Assembly (NCBI RefSeq): GCF_040359615.1
Contig: NZ_CP132942.1
Span: forward strand, 2,976,001 to 3,040,000
Length of the DNA: 64,000 nucleotides
Direction: 5' to 3'
Source of the DNA: Tunturibacter psychrotolerans
GTDB taxonomy: Bacteria; Acidobacteriota; Terriglobia; Terriglobales; Acidobacteriaceae
Shown: in pieces, positions 36,031 to 45,086 of the stretch
Layout of the letters: the number at the start of each line of letters is the position of its first letter
Position numbering within the stretch: position 1 is the first letter of the stretch
Notes under the pieces: generated by a model
Seen by the model: the letters and a program-made list of their open reading frames with translations, nothing else
Databases searched by the model: none
Told to the model about the DNA's origin: nothing
Translations under genes and position numbers: made by a program

Positions 36031-36806
36031 CTCCTTCTACGACGTGCTACACGATTCTTGATCCGGCGAATCCGCTCGCCAACCGAGCGAGCGAATGCGC
36101 ACTTGCGGTGATGGCGAAGGCGCCGCGCCCTGGCAGGGTTAAGACGAGGCTCGCTCCGCCTTTGACACTCGACCAGGCGGCGGAACTTAACGCTTGTTTT
36201 CTCCGAGATACTGCTGCGAATATTGGTGCGGTTGCCGCGTCGAGGTGTGCAGCTGGTGTTATCTCTTATACGCCGGTCGGCGATGAAGGTTTTTTCGACA
36301 ATCTTCTTCCGAGTGATTTTGCTTTGATCCCGCAGCGTGGCGACGGTTTCGGCGAGCGCCTTCTTGCAACTGTGCAAGACCTTCTGTCGTGTGGTTTTGG
36401 AAGCGTTTGCCTTGTTGACTCCGATTCGCCCACGGTTCCGGCTGTTGCCTTTGAGCGGGCAATCGCCGAACTGCAGAAGGCAGGCGAGCGCGTTGTCATT
36501 GGGCCATCACAGGACGGTGGCTACTACTTGATCGGCTTGAAGCACGCTCATTCCGAAGTCTTCGCCGATGTCGCGTGGAGTACCCCGTCAGTTTTTGCGG
36601 AGACAGTTGCAGCGGCCAAAGCTGCCGGCATTGAGGTCGTTGTTCTTCCGCTCTGGTATGACGTGGACGATGGCGAGGCACTCTCATTGCTAACTGCTGA
36701 ATTGCTCAAGGATGCGCCGCCACCATTTGTTACGCTTCCTGGATATCGTGCCGAATATACTCGGGAATACCTCATTGAGCTTAGCGAGCAGGGGAGTGAC
36801 CGTTGA
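36027..36806 (+). CDS. TIGR04282/DUF2064 family transferase
   Basis: 259 residues. The N-terminal VMAKAPRPGRVKTRLAPPL (about 28-46) is the nucleotide-sugar binding signature of DUF2064 proteins, which have a CofC/GT-A-like fold; the acidic motif VDSDSPT (about 131-137) and SQDGGYYLIGL (about 160) complete the active site. Members of TIGR04282 are annotated as glycosyltransferases of arsenosugar-type clusters, but many occur elsewhere and none is firmly assigned from sequence. A 26-residue N-terminal extension precedes the core. It is coupled to the methyltransferase before it and to the GT-C gene after it (TGATG). Confidence 0.85.
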   Translation: MTPSTTCYTILDPANPLANRASECALAVMAKAPRPGRVKTRLAPPLTLDQAAELNACFLRDTAANIGAVAASRCAAGVISYTPVGDEGFFDNLLPSDFALIPQRGDGFGERLLATVQDLLSCGFGSVCLVDSDSPTVPAVAFERAIAELQKAGERVVIGPSQDGGYYLIGLKHAHSEVFADVAWSTPSVFAETVAAAKAAGIEVVVLPLWYDVDDGEALSLLTAELLKDAPPPFVTLPGYRAEYTREYLIELSEQGSDR

Positions 36807-38266
36807 TGACCTCAACTACCAATGTGGCTGGAAGCGCACCTGCCGATCTCGGGATTGGTGCTCCTGTTGGCAGGCACTGGTCGGTTGCTCGCGCGTGGGA
36901 GACGAATGCTGCCCTGGTCCTGATAGGGACTGCGTTGTTCTTCCTTACGCGACAACTCATCAGCGAATACAGTCGATTCGCGATTGGGTTTTCGGGTGTT
37001 TCGGGTTGGTCCTGCGTTCTTTATCTTGGAGCGGCGTTGATCATTTTGACGCAGCCAGTCGATAGATTTACGTTTCCGATCATTCTTTTGGTCGCGGTTG
37101 CGTGCCGCCTGGTTTTATTGCCTGCTGCTCCTTATCTTTCGAGTGACATCTATCGGTATGTGTGGGATGGCGTGGTGCAGCATGCGCACATCAGCCCTTA
37201 CCGCTATGTTCCTGGGGATGCAGCGCTTGCTCTTCTGCGTGGGTCACATGATGGTATCTTCGAGAAGATCAACCGACGCGACTATGCGCATACGATCTAT
37301 CCACCGGCCGCGCAGGCGCTGTTTTATCTGATTACGTGGATCTCTCCGACGATCACTTTCATGAAGACAGTGATGGTGCTGTTTGAAGGGGTCACGATGT
37401 ATGCGCTAGTCAGCTTGCTGGGCTCTCTTGGTATTCGGCGCGAGCAGACCCTGCTTTATGCATGGTGCCCGGTGGTCGTGTGGGAGATTGCCGGCTCGGG
37501 GCATCTTGACTCTGCAGCGATGGCTTTCATTGCACTGGCTTTGCTGGCTCGCTATCGAAGGCAGCCAGTATTGACGGGGCTTTTTCTCGGTGTCGCCGTT
37601 CTGCTGAAACTTTATCCGATAGTGCTGCTTCCCGCCCTTTACCGTCGCGGGAATTTTAAGATGCCCGCTATGTTCGCGGGTGTGGTTGGGTTGGGCTATG
37701 CGGCTTATTCCAGCGTAGGCCTTTTGGTCTTCGGATTTCTTGGAGGGTATGTAAAAGAGGAGGGCCTGGCAACTGGTGCGCGCTACTTTCTGCTTGAGGT
37801 CGCGCAACAGATTCCGGGGCTTCACGGAGTTTCCACCGTGACTTACTTTGGCTTTTGTGCGGCGGTATTCCTGGGAATCACCTGGTGGTGCTGGCGGGTC
37901 GCCGGTTTCAAAGGGGGCAATTATCAGAGGCCATTTGATTTTGATGGCGTCGCTTCGTTTCTTCCGCCTGCCTTTGCACTTGCGGTGGCGTTGATGTTTC
38001 TTTTTTCGCCGCACTACGCATGGTACATCCTCTGGTTGATTCCATTTTTTACGCTGATGCCGAATCTGCCAATTCTGACTTATGTACTTGGTTTCTTCTA
38101 TCTGTATACAACTGCGTTGGCAGAGCCAGGCCCTAAGATGTTTCTCGCGAACAAAATTCTCTACGCTTCCGTCTTCGCGGCGCTCATAATTCAATTAGCT
38201 CTAAAGCGTTGGCCGATTCATCGGTCTATGTTTGTGCAACGGGCGGTAACGAGTGAGTCCATATGA
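36806..38266 (+). CDS. GT-C type polytopic glycosyltransferase (mannosyltransferase-like)
   Basis: 486 residues from the ATG at 36806 (a TTG at 36803 is also in frame). At least ten hydrophobic helices. The first large loop carries YLSSDIYRYVWDG and a HISPYRYVP stretch (about 110-135), the acidic loop typical of polyprenol-phosphate-sugar-dependent transferases such as the MptA/MptB and DUF2029 groups; KLYPIVLLPAL and SPHYAWYILWLIP occur later. It probably uses a lipid-linked sugar made by a GT2 synthase; the GT2 at 39974-40672 is a candidate. The ATG overlaps the preceding stop by one base and the next gene by four. Confidence 0.8.
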   Translation: MTSTTNVAGSAPADLGIGAPVGRHWSVARAWETNAALVLIGTALFFLTRQLISEYSRFAIGFSGVSGWSCVLYLGAALIILTQPVDRFTFPIILLVAVACRLVLLPAAPYLSSDIYRYVWDGVVQHAHISPYRYVPGDAALALLRGSHDGIFEKINRRDYAHTIYPPAAQALFYLITWISPTITFMKTVMVLFEGVTMYALVSLLGSLGIRREQTLLYAWCPVVVWEIAGSGHLDSAAMAFIALALLARYRRQPVLTGLFLGVAVLLKLYPIVLLPALYRRGNFKMPAMFAGVVGLGYAAYSSVGLLVFGFLGGYVKEEGLATGARYFLLEVAQQIPGLHGVSTVTYFGFCAAVFLGITWWCWRVAGFKGGNYQRPFDFDGVASFLPPAFALAVALMFLFSPHYAWYILWLIPFFTLMPNLPILTYVLGFFYLYTTALAEPGPKMFLANKILYASVFAALIIQLALKRWPIHRSMFVQRAVTSESI

Positions 38267-39405
38267 GTACACTTCTTCCGATCATTCCTCCCGATGACCT
38301 ACTCCGTGAGAAGGAGGGTCTTAGCCCCGCGGCGCAGCGGGCTGAGGAGGAGAAGAATCGCATGCGCCGGTACTTCGAGAAACCGGAGGCTGATGCACAT
38401 CTTGCTCCGGTCGCTGCTCAGGAGCCCGTCTGTCTGTATCTCGAGACTACGAATCGATGCAACCTGTTATGCACGACTTGTCCGCGGACCTACGAAGATT
38501 TGGAGCCTGAGGCGGATATGCCGTGGGAGCTTTTCACATCGCTCATCGACCAATATTCGAATATTGCGCGTGTCGTGCTGCATGGTATTGGCGAGCCTAT
38601 GCTGGTGAAGGATATTGCTCAGCGCGTGAAATATCTGAAAGACCGAAATATATATGTGTTGTTCAATACGAATGGGACGTTATTGACGGAGGCAAACGGT
38701 CGAGCTTTGATTGAGGCTGGTCTTGACGAGCTTAGAGTGTCGCTTGACGCTGCAGAATCAGAGGTGTTTCAGATGGTTCGCGGCAAAGACTTCTTCGATA
38801 AAATCGTCGCGAACGTCAGGAACTTTACTCGACTGCAGCGGGATATGGACGCTCCGAGGCCGCGGGTGTCGTTGTGGTTAACAGGTCTGCGAGAGACGGT
38901 CGATCAGCTTCCGAACTTTGTTCGGCTGGCGTACTCCATCGGCGTTACAGAAGTTTATTTGCAGCGGCTGGTGTTTTTTGATGTTCCGATGGATGAACAC
39001 TCTCTCGCCCGGGCGGAGTCGGCGCTGTTCGAACATACTACCGAACGGGAAGAGGCGCTTATTTGTGAAGCTGAATCGGTTGCGCGCGAGTTAGGGGTAA
39101 TGTTTTCGGCGTCGGGTGCTGTTGATCCTGGTGAGTCGATCAAGATGCAGCGGTCCGATAGCCCCTGGTCACTCTGTCGCCGGCCGTGGTCGCTGATGTA
39201 CATCACGGCTAACGGCCGCGTGCTGCCATGTTGCATTGCACCTTTCAGCATGAAGGGCTATGACAGCTTTACTTTGGGGGATGCCACGCAGGGAAGCCTT
39301 CGTGAGATTTGGAACGGAGCTGAGTACCAGCGTTTTCGCGAGGGTCTTCTGACCAGCGCACCGCCGCCCGCCTGTGCTAATTGTGGGCTTCGCTGGAGCC
39401 TCTGA
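38263..39405 (+). CDS. Radical SAM/SPASM domain enzyme
   Basis: 380 residues. The [4Fe-4S] cysteines are Cys66, Cys70 and Cys73 in RCNLLCTTCP; GIGEPML (about 108) is the SAM-binding GGE-like motif, and the TIM-barrel half extends to about 240. The C-terminal part has a SPASM-like cysteine set (LCRRPWS, LPCCIAP, CANCG) that would bind one or two extra clusters. SPASM proteins modify peptides, sugars or small metabolites; nothing resembling a RiPP precursor peptide is seen within the operon. The ATG overlaps the preceding stop (ATGA). Confidence 0.88.
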   Translation: MSTLLPIIPPDDLLREKEGLSPAAQRAEEEKNRMRRYFEKPEADAHLAPVAAQEPVCLYLETTNRCNLLCTTCPRTYEDLEPEADMPWELFTSLIDQYSNIARVVLHGIGEPMLVKDIAQRVKYLKDRNIYVLFNTNGTLLTEANGRALIEAGLDELRVSLDAAESEVFQMVRGKDFFDKIVANVRNFTRLQRDMDAPRPRVSLWLTGLRETVDQLPNFVRLAYSIGVTEVYLQRLVFFDVPMDEHSLARAESALFEHTTEREEALICEAESVARELGVMFSASGAVDPGESIKMQRSDSPWSLCRRPWSLMYITANGRVLPCCIAPFSMKGYDSFTLGDATQGSLREIWNGAEYQRFREGLLTSAPPPACANCGLRWSL

Positions 39406-39479
39406 AATTTGATGAACGCATTTGCAGCTTTGCGGCGACCCCTTATAATCGCACCTGCGAACCTCAGAGAGAGGATGCG

Positions 39480-39956
39480 ATGAATATTCAGCGCCACACG
39501 GGCTTCTACGTGATAGGCCTAGCAGCCCGTACTCGGAATTCGATGGAACAAAACGGGAAAGGAAAGATCGGAGAGATCTGGCACGAGCTGCTGCGGGGCA
39601 ATCTTGCCTCGAAGATTCCGAATAAGATCGGTATCAATCTGACTGCGGTGTATACGGATTACGAAGGCCGCCTTGACGGCCAATACACCTATCTTCTTGG
39701 GTTGCCGGTGTCATCCATTCTGAATGTTCCGGCGAATTTTGTTGCCAAATATATTCCCAGTGGCCGATACTCCGTTGTCACGTCCGAACGAGGGCCGATA
39801 AAACGGGTCGTTCCGGAGACGTGGCAGCGAATCTGCTCCATGCCGGTGGCGGAGTTGGGAGGGATTCGATCTTTTCGGGCTGACTACGAGATCTATGACC
39901 AGCGCTCCACCGATCCGGAGAAGGCGCAGATCGAAGTGCACGTCGGTCTGCGGTAA
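39480..39956 (+). CDS. GyrI-like/AraC effector-binding domain protein
   Basis: 158 residues from the ATG at 39480, preceded by AGAGAGGATG; a longer frame into the radical SAM gene is not family-like. It consists of one effector-binding domain, with the family's YVIGLAARTRNSMEQ start, a YTDYEG strand (about 60-65) and a TYLLGLPVS segment. There is no DNA-binding part. Stand-alone domains of this type bind small aromatic or cationic ligands, and some hydrolyse or sequester them. Its place in the operon suggests binding of a pathway intermediate or product. Confidence 0.8.
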   Translation: MNIQRHTGFYVIGLAARTRNSMEQNGKGKIGEIWHELLRGNLASKIPNKIGINLTAVYTDYEGRLDGQYTYLLGLPVSSILNVPANFVAKYIPSGRYSVVTSERGPIKRVVPETWQRICSMPVAELGGIRSFRADYEIYDQRSTDPEKAQIEVHVGLR

Positions 39957-39973
39957 ACAGGTTCCTGCTCATT

Positions 39974-40672
39974 ATGCCCCTGCCAATCTCTGTCATCATT
40001 CCCGCGCTGAATGAAGCTGAATCTATCGGTTCCGTTGTCTCTGAAATGCCGTGGCAACTGATCGCCGAATGCATTGTCGTAGATAACGGGAGCAGCGATG
40101 GAACTGGTGCTGTTGCGGAGGCTGCGGGGGCGCTTGTGATTCGCTCGGCTCGCGGCTACGGGGCCGCCTGTAAGGCGGGCAGCGAGGCTGCACTGCCCAC
40201 GAGTACGATTCTTGTATACATGGATGGGGATGGCTCCGACGTCGTCCTTGACCTGCCTAAACTGGTAGCTCCGATAGAGGCCGGGGAAGCGGATTTTGTT
40301 ATAGGGTCCCGCATTCGTGGCAACCGTGAGGCGGGATCTATGCTCGGGTCTCAGGTCTTCGCTGCCTATTTAGTCAGTATTCTTTTGCGCCTGTTCCAAA
40401 GGGTTCACTATACCGACATGGGACCTTTTCGAGCGATACGGAGAACGTCACTGGAATCGTTACATATGTCTGAGCTGACCTACGGATGGAATCTGGAGAT
40501 GCAGATTCGCGCAGCACAGAAGAAGCTGCGTATTCGAGAGGTGCCGGTCGATTATCGTAGGCGGTTGGCTGGAATCTCCAAGGTTTCGGGTGATGTGAGG
40601 GGTAGTGTGAAAGCTGCAGTGCGAATCCTTGAGGTATTGTTTCGCACCGGTCTTTCTCGCGGGCCAGGCTGA
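39974..40672 (+). CDS. GT2 glycosyltransferase (polyprenyl-phosphate sugar synthase-like)
   Basis: 232 residues forming a GT-A domain: ISVIIPALNEAESIG at the N terminus, VVDNGSSDGT (about 36-44) and the metal-binding acidic motif YMDGDGSD (82-89), with a likely amphipathic or membrane segment near SQVFAAYLVSILLRLF and the end of the fold at YGWNLEMQIRAAQKKLRI. No TM anchor at the C terminus. This is the dolichol-phosphate-mannose-synthase-like branch, so it may make the lipid-linked donor for the GT-C enzyme in the same operon. It begins 17 bp after the effector-binding protein. Confidence 0.85.
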   Translation: MPLPISVIIPALNEAESIGSVVSEMPWQLIAECIVVDNGSSDGTGAVAEAAGALVIRSARGYGAACKAGSEAALPTSTILVYMDGDGSDVVLDLPKLVAPIEAGEADFVIGSRIRGNREAGSMLGSQVFAAYLVSILLRLFQRVHYTDMGPFRAIRRTSLESLHMSELTYGWNLEMQIRAAQKKLRIREVPVDYRRRLAGISKVSGDVRGSVKAAVRILEVLFRTGLSRGPG

Positions 40673-40715
40673 GCATCGTATACTTGTCGCGTTAAATCTA
40701 TCCAGGAGAGAGATT

Positions 40716-41471
40716 ATGCAAAGCCGTATTGTTGGCACCACTATGCCCGTTCTGGAGTTTGCCCTAGGCGCAGATGACGCGGTCATCTCGGAGGCGGGGG
40801 AGCTTTCGTGGATGACTGCGACTGTCCAGATGACTACGCACACGCAACACGCCGGCGGAGGGGGGTTCTTCGGTGCGATCGCGCGAGTGGCGGGTGGCGG
40901 ATCGCTTTTTATGACGGAATATCGCGCAATAGGAGGGCCGGGTGAGGTTGCGTTCGCGACGCGCGTTCCAGGCCATATCCTGCCGGTGGAGGTTGGTCCG
41001 GGGCATGAGTACATGGTTCATCGCCACGGTTTTCTTTGCGCGACTGCCGCCATTACGTTGGGGGTCGGGTTTCAGCAGTCGTTGGGCGCCGGTATCTTCG
41101 GCGGCAATGGATTTCTGTTGCAGAAGATCAGCGGGCAGGGTATTGCGTGGCTTGAGTTATCGGGAGAGGTTGTTGTTAAGGATCTTGCTCCGGGCGAGAC
41201 CCTTCGTGTTCACCCCGGTCATGTGGGTGCTTTCCAGGGGACTGTTGCGTTTCAGATTCAACGCGTTCCGGGCATCAAGAATATGATCTTTGGTGGCGAT
41301 GGTGTCTTTCTTGCGGCGCTGACTGGTCCTGGTCGCGTTTGGCTGCAGACTCTACCTATTTCGCGTCTTGCCCACCAGATTCAAGAGTATCTCCCGAAGG
41401 AACGCGCCCAGCAGGCGGCTGAGGGTGGTGTTGTTGGTGGTATTGTCGGATCGATCCTCAAAGGGATGTAG
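40716..41471 (+). CDS. AIM24 family protein
   Basis: 251 residues from the ATG at 40716, which has AGGAGAGAG just upstream. The TIGR00266/AIM24 pattern is clear: EAGELSWMTATVQM, a glycine-rich run with GGGSLFMTEYRA, PGHILPVEV, and later FLQKISGQGIAWLELSGEVVV and VWLQTLP, ending in a Gly-rich tail. The fold is a double-stranded beta-helix-like trimer; no enzymatic role is known. It lies 43 bp after the GT2 gene. Confidence 0.85.
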   Translation: MQSRIVGTTMPVLEFALGADDAVISEAGELSWMTATVQMTTHTQHAGGGGFFGAIARVAGGGSLFMTEYRAIGGPGEVAFATRVPGHILPVEVGPGHEYMVHRHGFLCATAAITLGVGFQQSLGAGIFGGNGFLLQKISGQGIAWLELSGEVVVKDLAPGETLRVHPGHVGAFQGTVAFQIQRVPGIKNMIFGGDGVFLAALTGPGRVWLQTLPISRLAHQIQEYLPKERAQQAAEGGVVGGIVGSILKGM

Positions 41472-41554
41472 TAGTACTTCAATGATCCGTAGATTGGCGC
41501 CAAAGTCTGTGAGATTCAGGGGCATCTGAAGGCTAGACTCAAGCAGAGGCTTGA

Positions 41555-42949
41555 ATGACCGCAGTTGCTCTTGATATTCGCGCTGGGCGGTCACCGAGAT
41601 ATCCTGCGGGGCCTTCGTTTCTGCCGCGGTTTTTTTCTGGCCGGATGTTTCGTCAGAATGCGATTGAGTCGATGGGTGAATCGGCGCGGCTCTATGGCGA
41701 TCTGGTGCACTACACCATCTTCGGGCGGCACATTTATCAGTTGAATCATCCTGAACTGATCGAAGACCTCCTTGTCAGAGATGCGAACAAGCATCATCGT
41801 GGGATCGTGATGCAGCGGGCGAAGATCGTTCTTGGCGATGGTTTGCTTACGAGCGAAGAACCTCTGCATATGCGCCAGCGACGACTTGCGCAGCCGGCGT
41901 TTTTGCGACAACGCATTGCGGCCTATGGTGAGGTGATTGGGAAGAACGCGGCTGCGATCTCGCAGGGTTGGAGATCGGGGTCAGTCCATGATGTACATGG
42001 AGACATGCTTGAACTGGCGCTGCGGATTGTAGGGAAGTGCCTGTTCGATCTTGATGTGCAATCGCAACAAGAGGTGAAGAAGGTTTCGGCAGCGGTTGAC
42101 GCGTTTATGGGATTTCTTCCTCTTGCGATCCTGCCGTTCTCGGAACAGATTCAGCGACTGCCGCTGCCGGCGATGAAGCGGATTCGTAAGGGGCAGGCGG
42201 ATCTTGATGCGATTATCTACGGAATGATTGCGGAGCGCCGCCGGGCGCCGGGGGATCGGGGCGATCTTCTTTCGATGCTGCTGGAAGCGGTGGATACTGA
42301 AGGCTCGACTGGGCGAATGTCGGACCAACAGGTGCATGATGAGTGTTTGACGATCATGCTGGCTGGACATGAGACGACTGCAAATGCGTTGAGCTTTGCG
42401 CTCTGGCTGATGGCGAAGCATCCAGAGATGCAGGCGCGTGTGCATGAAGAGGCGCGTGAGGTGCTGGGTGATCGCGCGGCTACGGCGGATGACTACGGAC
42501 GCTTGCCGTATGCGACGCAACTGTTTTCGGAGACGTTGCGGCTCTATCCGCCGGTCTGGGTGATTGCCCGGACCTGCTTTCAGCCTTATGAGATTGAGGG
42601 CTATGCAATTCCGAAGGGAGCTATTCTGCTGGCGTCGCAGTTTGTCGTGCATCGCGATTCGCGCTTTTATCCTGATCCACTGCGGTTCGATCCTGAACGA
42701 TTCGCGAAGGACGGTGCGAAGTCGCGGCCTCGATTTGCGTTTTTTCCGTTTGCTGCGGGCAGCCGCCAGTGCATCGGCGAAGGGCTGGCGTGGATGGAGG
42801 GAGTGTTGTCTGTGGCTACGATAGCGCGGGACTGGCGGCTGACTCCTCCGCAGGGAGCGGGGGAGGAGATTGTGCTCAATCCGGCGATCAGCCTCCGGCC
42901 GAAGTTTGGAGTTCCACTTGTTGTCGAACGGCGGGCTAATGTCGTTTGA
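41555..42949 (+). CDS. Cytochrome P450
   Basis: 464 residues. Heme-binding loop FFPFAAGSRQCIGEGLAWMEG with the thiolate Cys406; I-helix AGHETT at 270-275; K-helix ETLR near 330; and FDPERF before the heme loop. It belongs to the soluble bacterial class with CYP102/CYP4-like spacing; redox partner and substrate are unknown and no ferredoxin or reductase is in the window. It closes the plus-strand run begun at 35293, 83 bp after AIM24, and its last 14 bp overlap the end of the convergent DoxX gene. It may be a tailoring oxidase of the same pathway. Confidence 0.92.
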   Translation: MTAVALDIRAGRSPRYPAGPSFLPRFFSGRMFRQNAIESMGESARLYGDLVHYTIFGRHIYQLNHPELIEDLLVRDANKHHRGIVMQRAKIVLGDGLLTSEEPLHMRQRRLAQPAFLRQRIAAYGEVIGKNAAAISQGWRSGSVHDVHGDMLELALRIVGKCLFDLDVQSQQEVKKVSAAVDAFMGFLPLAILPFSEQIQRLPLPAMKRIRKGQADLDAIIYGMIAERRRAPGDRGDLLSMLLEAVDTEGSTGRMSDQQVHDECLTIMLAGHETTANALSFALWLMAKHPEMQARVHEEAREVLGDRAATADDYGRLPYATQLFSETLRLYPPVWVIARTCFQPYEIEGYAIPKGAILLASQFVVHRDSRFYPDPLRFDPERFAKDGAKSRPRFAFFPFAAGSRQCIGEGLAWMEGVLSVATIARDWRLTPPQGAGEEIVLNPAISLRPKFGVPLVVERRANVV

Positions 42950-43358
42950 TCCACGCGTCGATGGACCATCCGTCGTGCTGGTGAAGGAAGATCAATACGG
43001 AGTACACCAAAGCGTAGGTAAGTTGAGTTCCGGTGGAATCCCAATCTTGTGAGAGCGTGGAGCCGAAGGTGAGCAGCATGATGAGAAGGCTCGCTGCGAC
43101 GAGTGCTGCGCGGGTTCTGAGGCCGACAAGAATCAATAGCCCCAGGAGGCCTTCGGTCGCCGGCAGCATCAAGCCGAAGACCCAGACACTCCAGGCGGGG
43201 AGTGGAGCGTGTTCGAACTTCATGACCAGCTTCGCTGCGAATTCTCCGGGGCCTGAGATCATGCGGCTTACGCCGTGCATCATGAGATTTACACCGACGA
43301 CTGCGCGCAGTAAGGCATAGCCCAAGTGCTCATTACGAAGCTTTAGTTCATCGACCAT
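42936..43358 (-). CDS. DoxX family membrane protein
   Basis: 140 residues with four hydrophobic helices. The first carries LRAVVGVNLMMHGVSRM and the third GLLGLLILVGLRTRAA, as in DoxX/DoxD-like proteins. The family is linked to thiosulfate:quinone oxidoreductase and oxidative stress but most members are unassigned. It is convergent with the P450 gene and divergent from the ABC ATPase gene (118 bp). Confidence 0.85.
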   Translation of the reverse strand: MVDELKLRNEHLGYALLRAVVGVNLMMHGVSRMISGPGEFAAKLVMKFEHAPLPAWSVWVFGLMLPATEGLLGLLILVGLRTRAALVAASLLIMLLTFGSTLSQDWDSTGTQLTYALVYSVLIFLHQHDGWSIDAWIKRH

Positions 43359-43476
43359 TGTTTCTCCGCTTTTGGATTCGTGTCTAGTGTGATGCTTGTA
43401 CTGCGATTGAGACTTGATGCATAAGGGATGATCGCGATTTGTATAAGCGGAGCGCGGCTCTCTGTATTCTGAAGTT

Positions 43477-44268
43477 ATGCACGGGACGGCAACGGAACCA
43501 TTTCTTTACCTCGCTCATGTCAATGTAGCTCGTGGAGAGAATGTCGTTCTTCACGATATCAATCTTTCGGTAAACGCCGGGGAGCACATCGCTATTCTGG
43601 GTCCGAATGGTTGCGGGAAATCGACGTTGATCAAGACGATTACGTGTGAGTGTTATCCGATGGTGCAGCCGGAGACGAAGGTGAGGATCTTCGGGCGGGA
43701 GCGGTGGGATCTGACGGAGTTGAAGAAGCGGCTGGGCGTCGTGTCGGCGGAGTTGCCGGGGAAGCAGACGTTGCAGACTACGGGCCGAGATGCAGTGATT
43801 ACCGGTTTTTTTTCGAGCAGTACGCTGTGGCCGAATCTTGTAGTGACAGACGCGATGCGGGTGCATGCGGAGGAGGTTTTGGAGCAGGTTGATGCGTTGG
43901 AGTTTGCGGAGAAAAAGGTGGGGGAGATGTCGGCGGGGCAGCAGAGGCGCATCATGATTGGACGGGCGCTGGTGGGGTCAGCGGGGATGCTGCTGCTGGA
44001 TGAGCCTTCGAACGCGCTCGATTTGGCGGCGCAGGCGGAGTTGAGAGGGTTGCTGCGAAGGCTGGCGCAGCAGGGGACTGGGATCATGCTGATCACGCAC
44101 CATATTGCGGATATTCCGCCGGAGATCGACCGGATTTTGATGATGCGGGATGGGCGGATTATTGCGGATGGGGCGAAGGAGGAGTTGTTGACGGCGGAGC
44201 GGCTCAGTGAGTTATTTCGGACTGAGGTGCAGCTGACGGAGAAGGATGGTTTCCGTCATGCCTGGTGA
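43477..44268 (+). CDS. ABC transporter ATP-binding protein
   Basis: 263 residues with a complete nucleotide-binding domain: Walker A GPNGCGKST (42-50), a Q-loop after about 90, signature MSAGQQRR (about 150), Walker B LLLDEP (about 170) and the H-loop LITHH (about 207). It resembles ATPases of metal or molybdate-like importers and YlmA/ModF types. No permease or binding protein gene is adjacent, so the partner is not known. It converges on the argA-like gene with 6 bp between stop codons. Confidence 0.88.
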   Translation: MHGTATEPFLYLAHVNVARGENVVLHDINLSVNAGEHIAILGPNGCGKSTLIKTITCECYPMVQPETKVRIFGRERWDLTELKKRLGVVSAELPGKQTLQTTGRDAVITGFFSSSTLWPNLVVTDAMRVHAEEVLEQVDALEFAEKKVGEMSAGQQRRIMIGRALVGSAGMLLLDEPSNALDLAAQAELRGLLRRLAQQGTGIMLITHHIADIPPEIDRILMMRDGRIIADGAKEELLTAERLSELFRTEVQLTEKDGFRHAW

Positions 44269-44274
44269 CGAGCT

Positions 44275-44865
44275 TCAGTCAGCGTGGGGGATTACGCCGG
44301 TCTGGAGCTTGACTAGCTCGGGCTGGGCGATGCGGCTGGGGCCGAGGACTGCGATTTTTGGTAGGGGCCCGCGGACCATGGCGACTTCGTCGCAGGCGTA
44401 AAGGCGCGGGCAGGTCTGGCAGTCTTTGTAGATCTTGTCGGGGAGCGTGGTGCGATCGACTACGCGGAAGCCGAAGTGGAAGAAGAAGTCTGGGATGCGG
44501 GTGAAGAGGCAGACGGCGGTGACCTTTTGCTCTTCGGCTTCTTCGAGGAGGGCGCGGAGGAGACGGCCTCCTGCGCCCTGGCCTTTGGCTTCGGGCTTGA
44601 CGACGATCGAGCGGACTTCGGCTAGGTGCGGGCCGTAGAGGTGGAGGGCTCCGCAACCGAGGAAGACTCCGGATTCGGATTCGGCTACGGCGAAGTCGCG
44701 GATGTTTTCGCAGATCTCGGCATAGTTGCGGCGGAGGAGGGTGCCGTCACCTGAGAGGGAGTTGACGAGGTCGAAGATGGCGATGGCGTCGGGCAGCTTT
44801 GCCTTGCGCACGGCGGCGCCGCCTACGCGAGGACGTGAGGTGGAGGTGGACTCACTGACGGACAT
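44275..44865 (-). CDS. argA: N-acetylglutamate synthase-type GNAT acetyltransferase
   Basis: 196 residues from the ATG at 44865; a TTG at 44883 adds six. The GNAT core includes RSIVVKPEAKGQGAGGRLLRALLEEAEEQ (motif A, acetyl-CoA loop KGQGAGGR) and FTRIPDFFFHFGF, plus a C-terminal CQTCPRLYACDEVAM segment with three cysteines. This is the short, single-domain NAGS type seen in bacteria without a full-length ArgA; with arg genes next to it on the same strand, the likely job is acetylation of glutamate, the first step of arginine synthesis. A 200-bp gap to argH means it may have its own promoter. Confidence 0.82.
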   Translation of the reverse strand: MSVSESTSTSRPRVGGAAVRKAKLPDAIAIFDLVNSLSGDGTLLRRNYAEICENIRDFAVAESESGVFLGCGALHLYGPHLAEVRSIVVKPEAKGQGAGGRLLRALLEEAEEQKVTAVCLFTRIPDFFFHFGFRVVDRTTLPDKIYKDCQTCPRLYACDEVAMVRGPLPKIAVLGPSRIAQPELVKLQTGVIPHAD

Positions 44866-45086
44866 GAGAGGCGAAGTGGACAACGTGCGCTTTTACTCCT
44901 TCTTTATTTTCGCAGACTATTGGATGTTTGATGAGGAGCTTTGATGCGGGCAGGTGAGGAGTGGGATTCGCGGTGGTTGAGTTCGGGTTGGCTCCTTGCT
45001 GAGCAATCGCAGATTCCCTTGCTTCGCTGCGGATGGCAAAAAAAAAATCGACAACGGCAGTAGCAAGAGCAGCGACAGACACTAAG

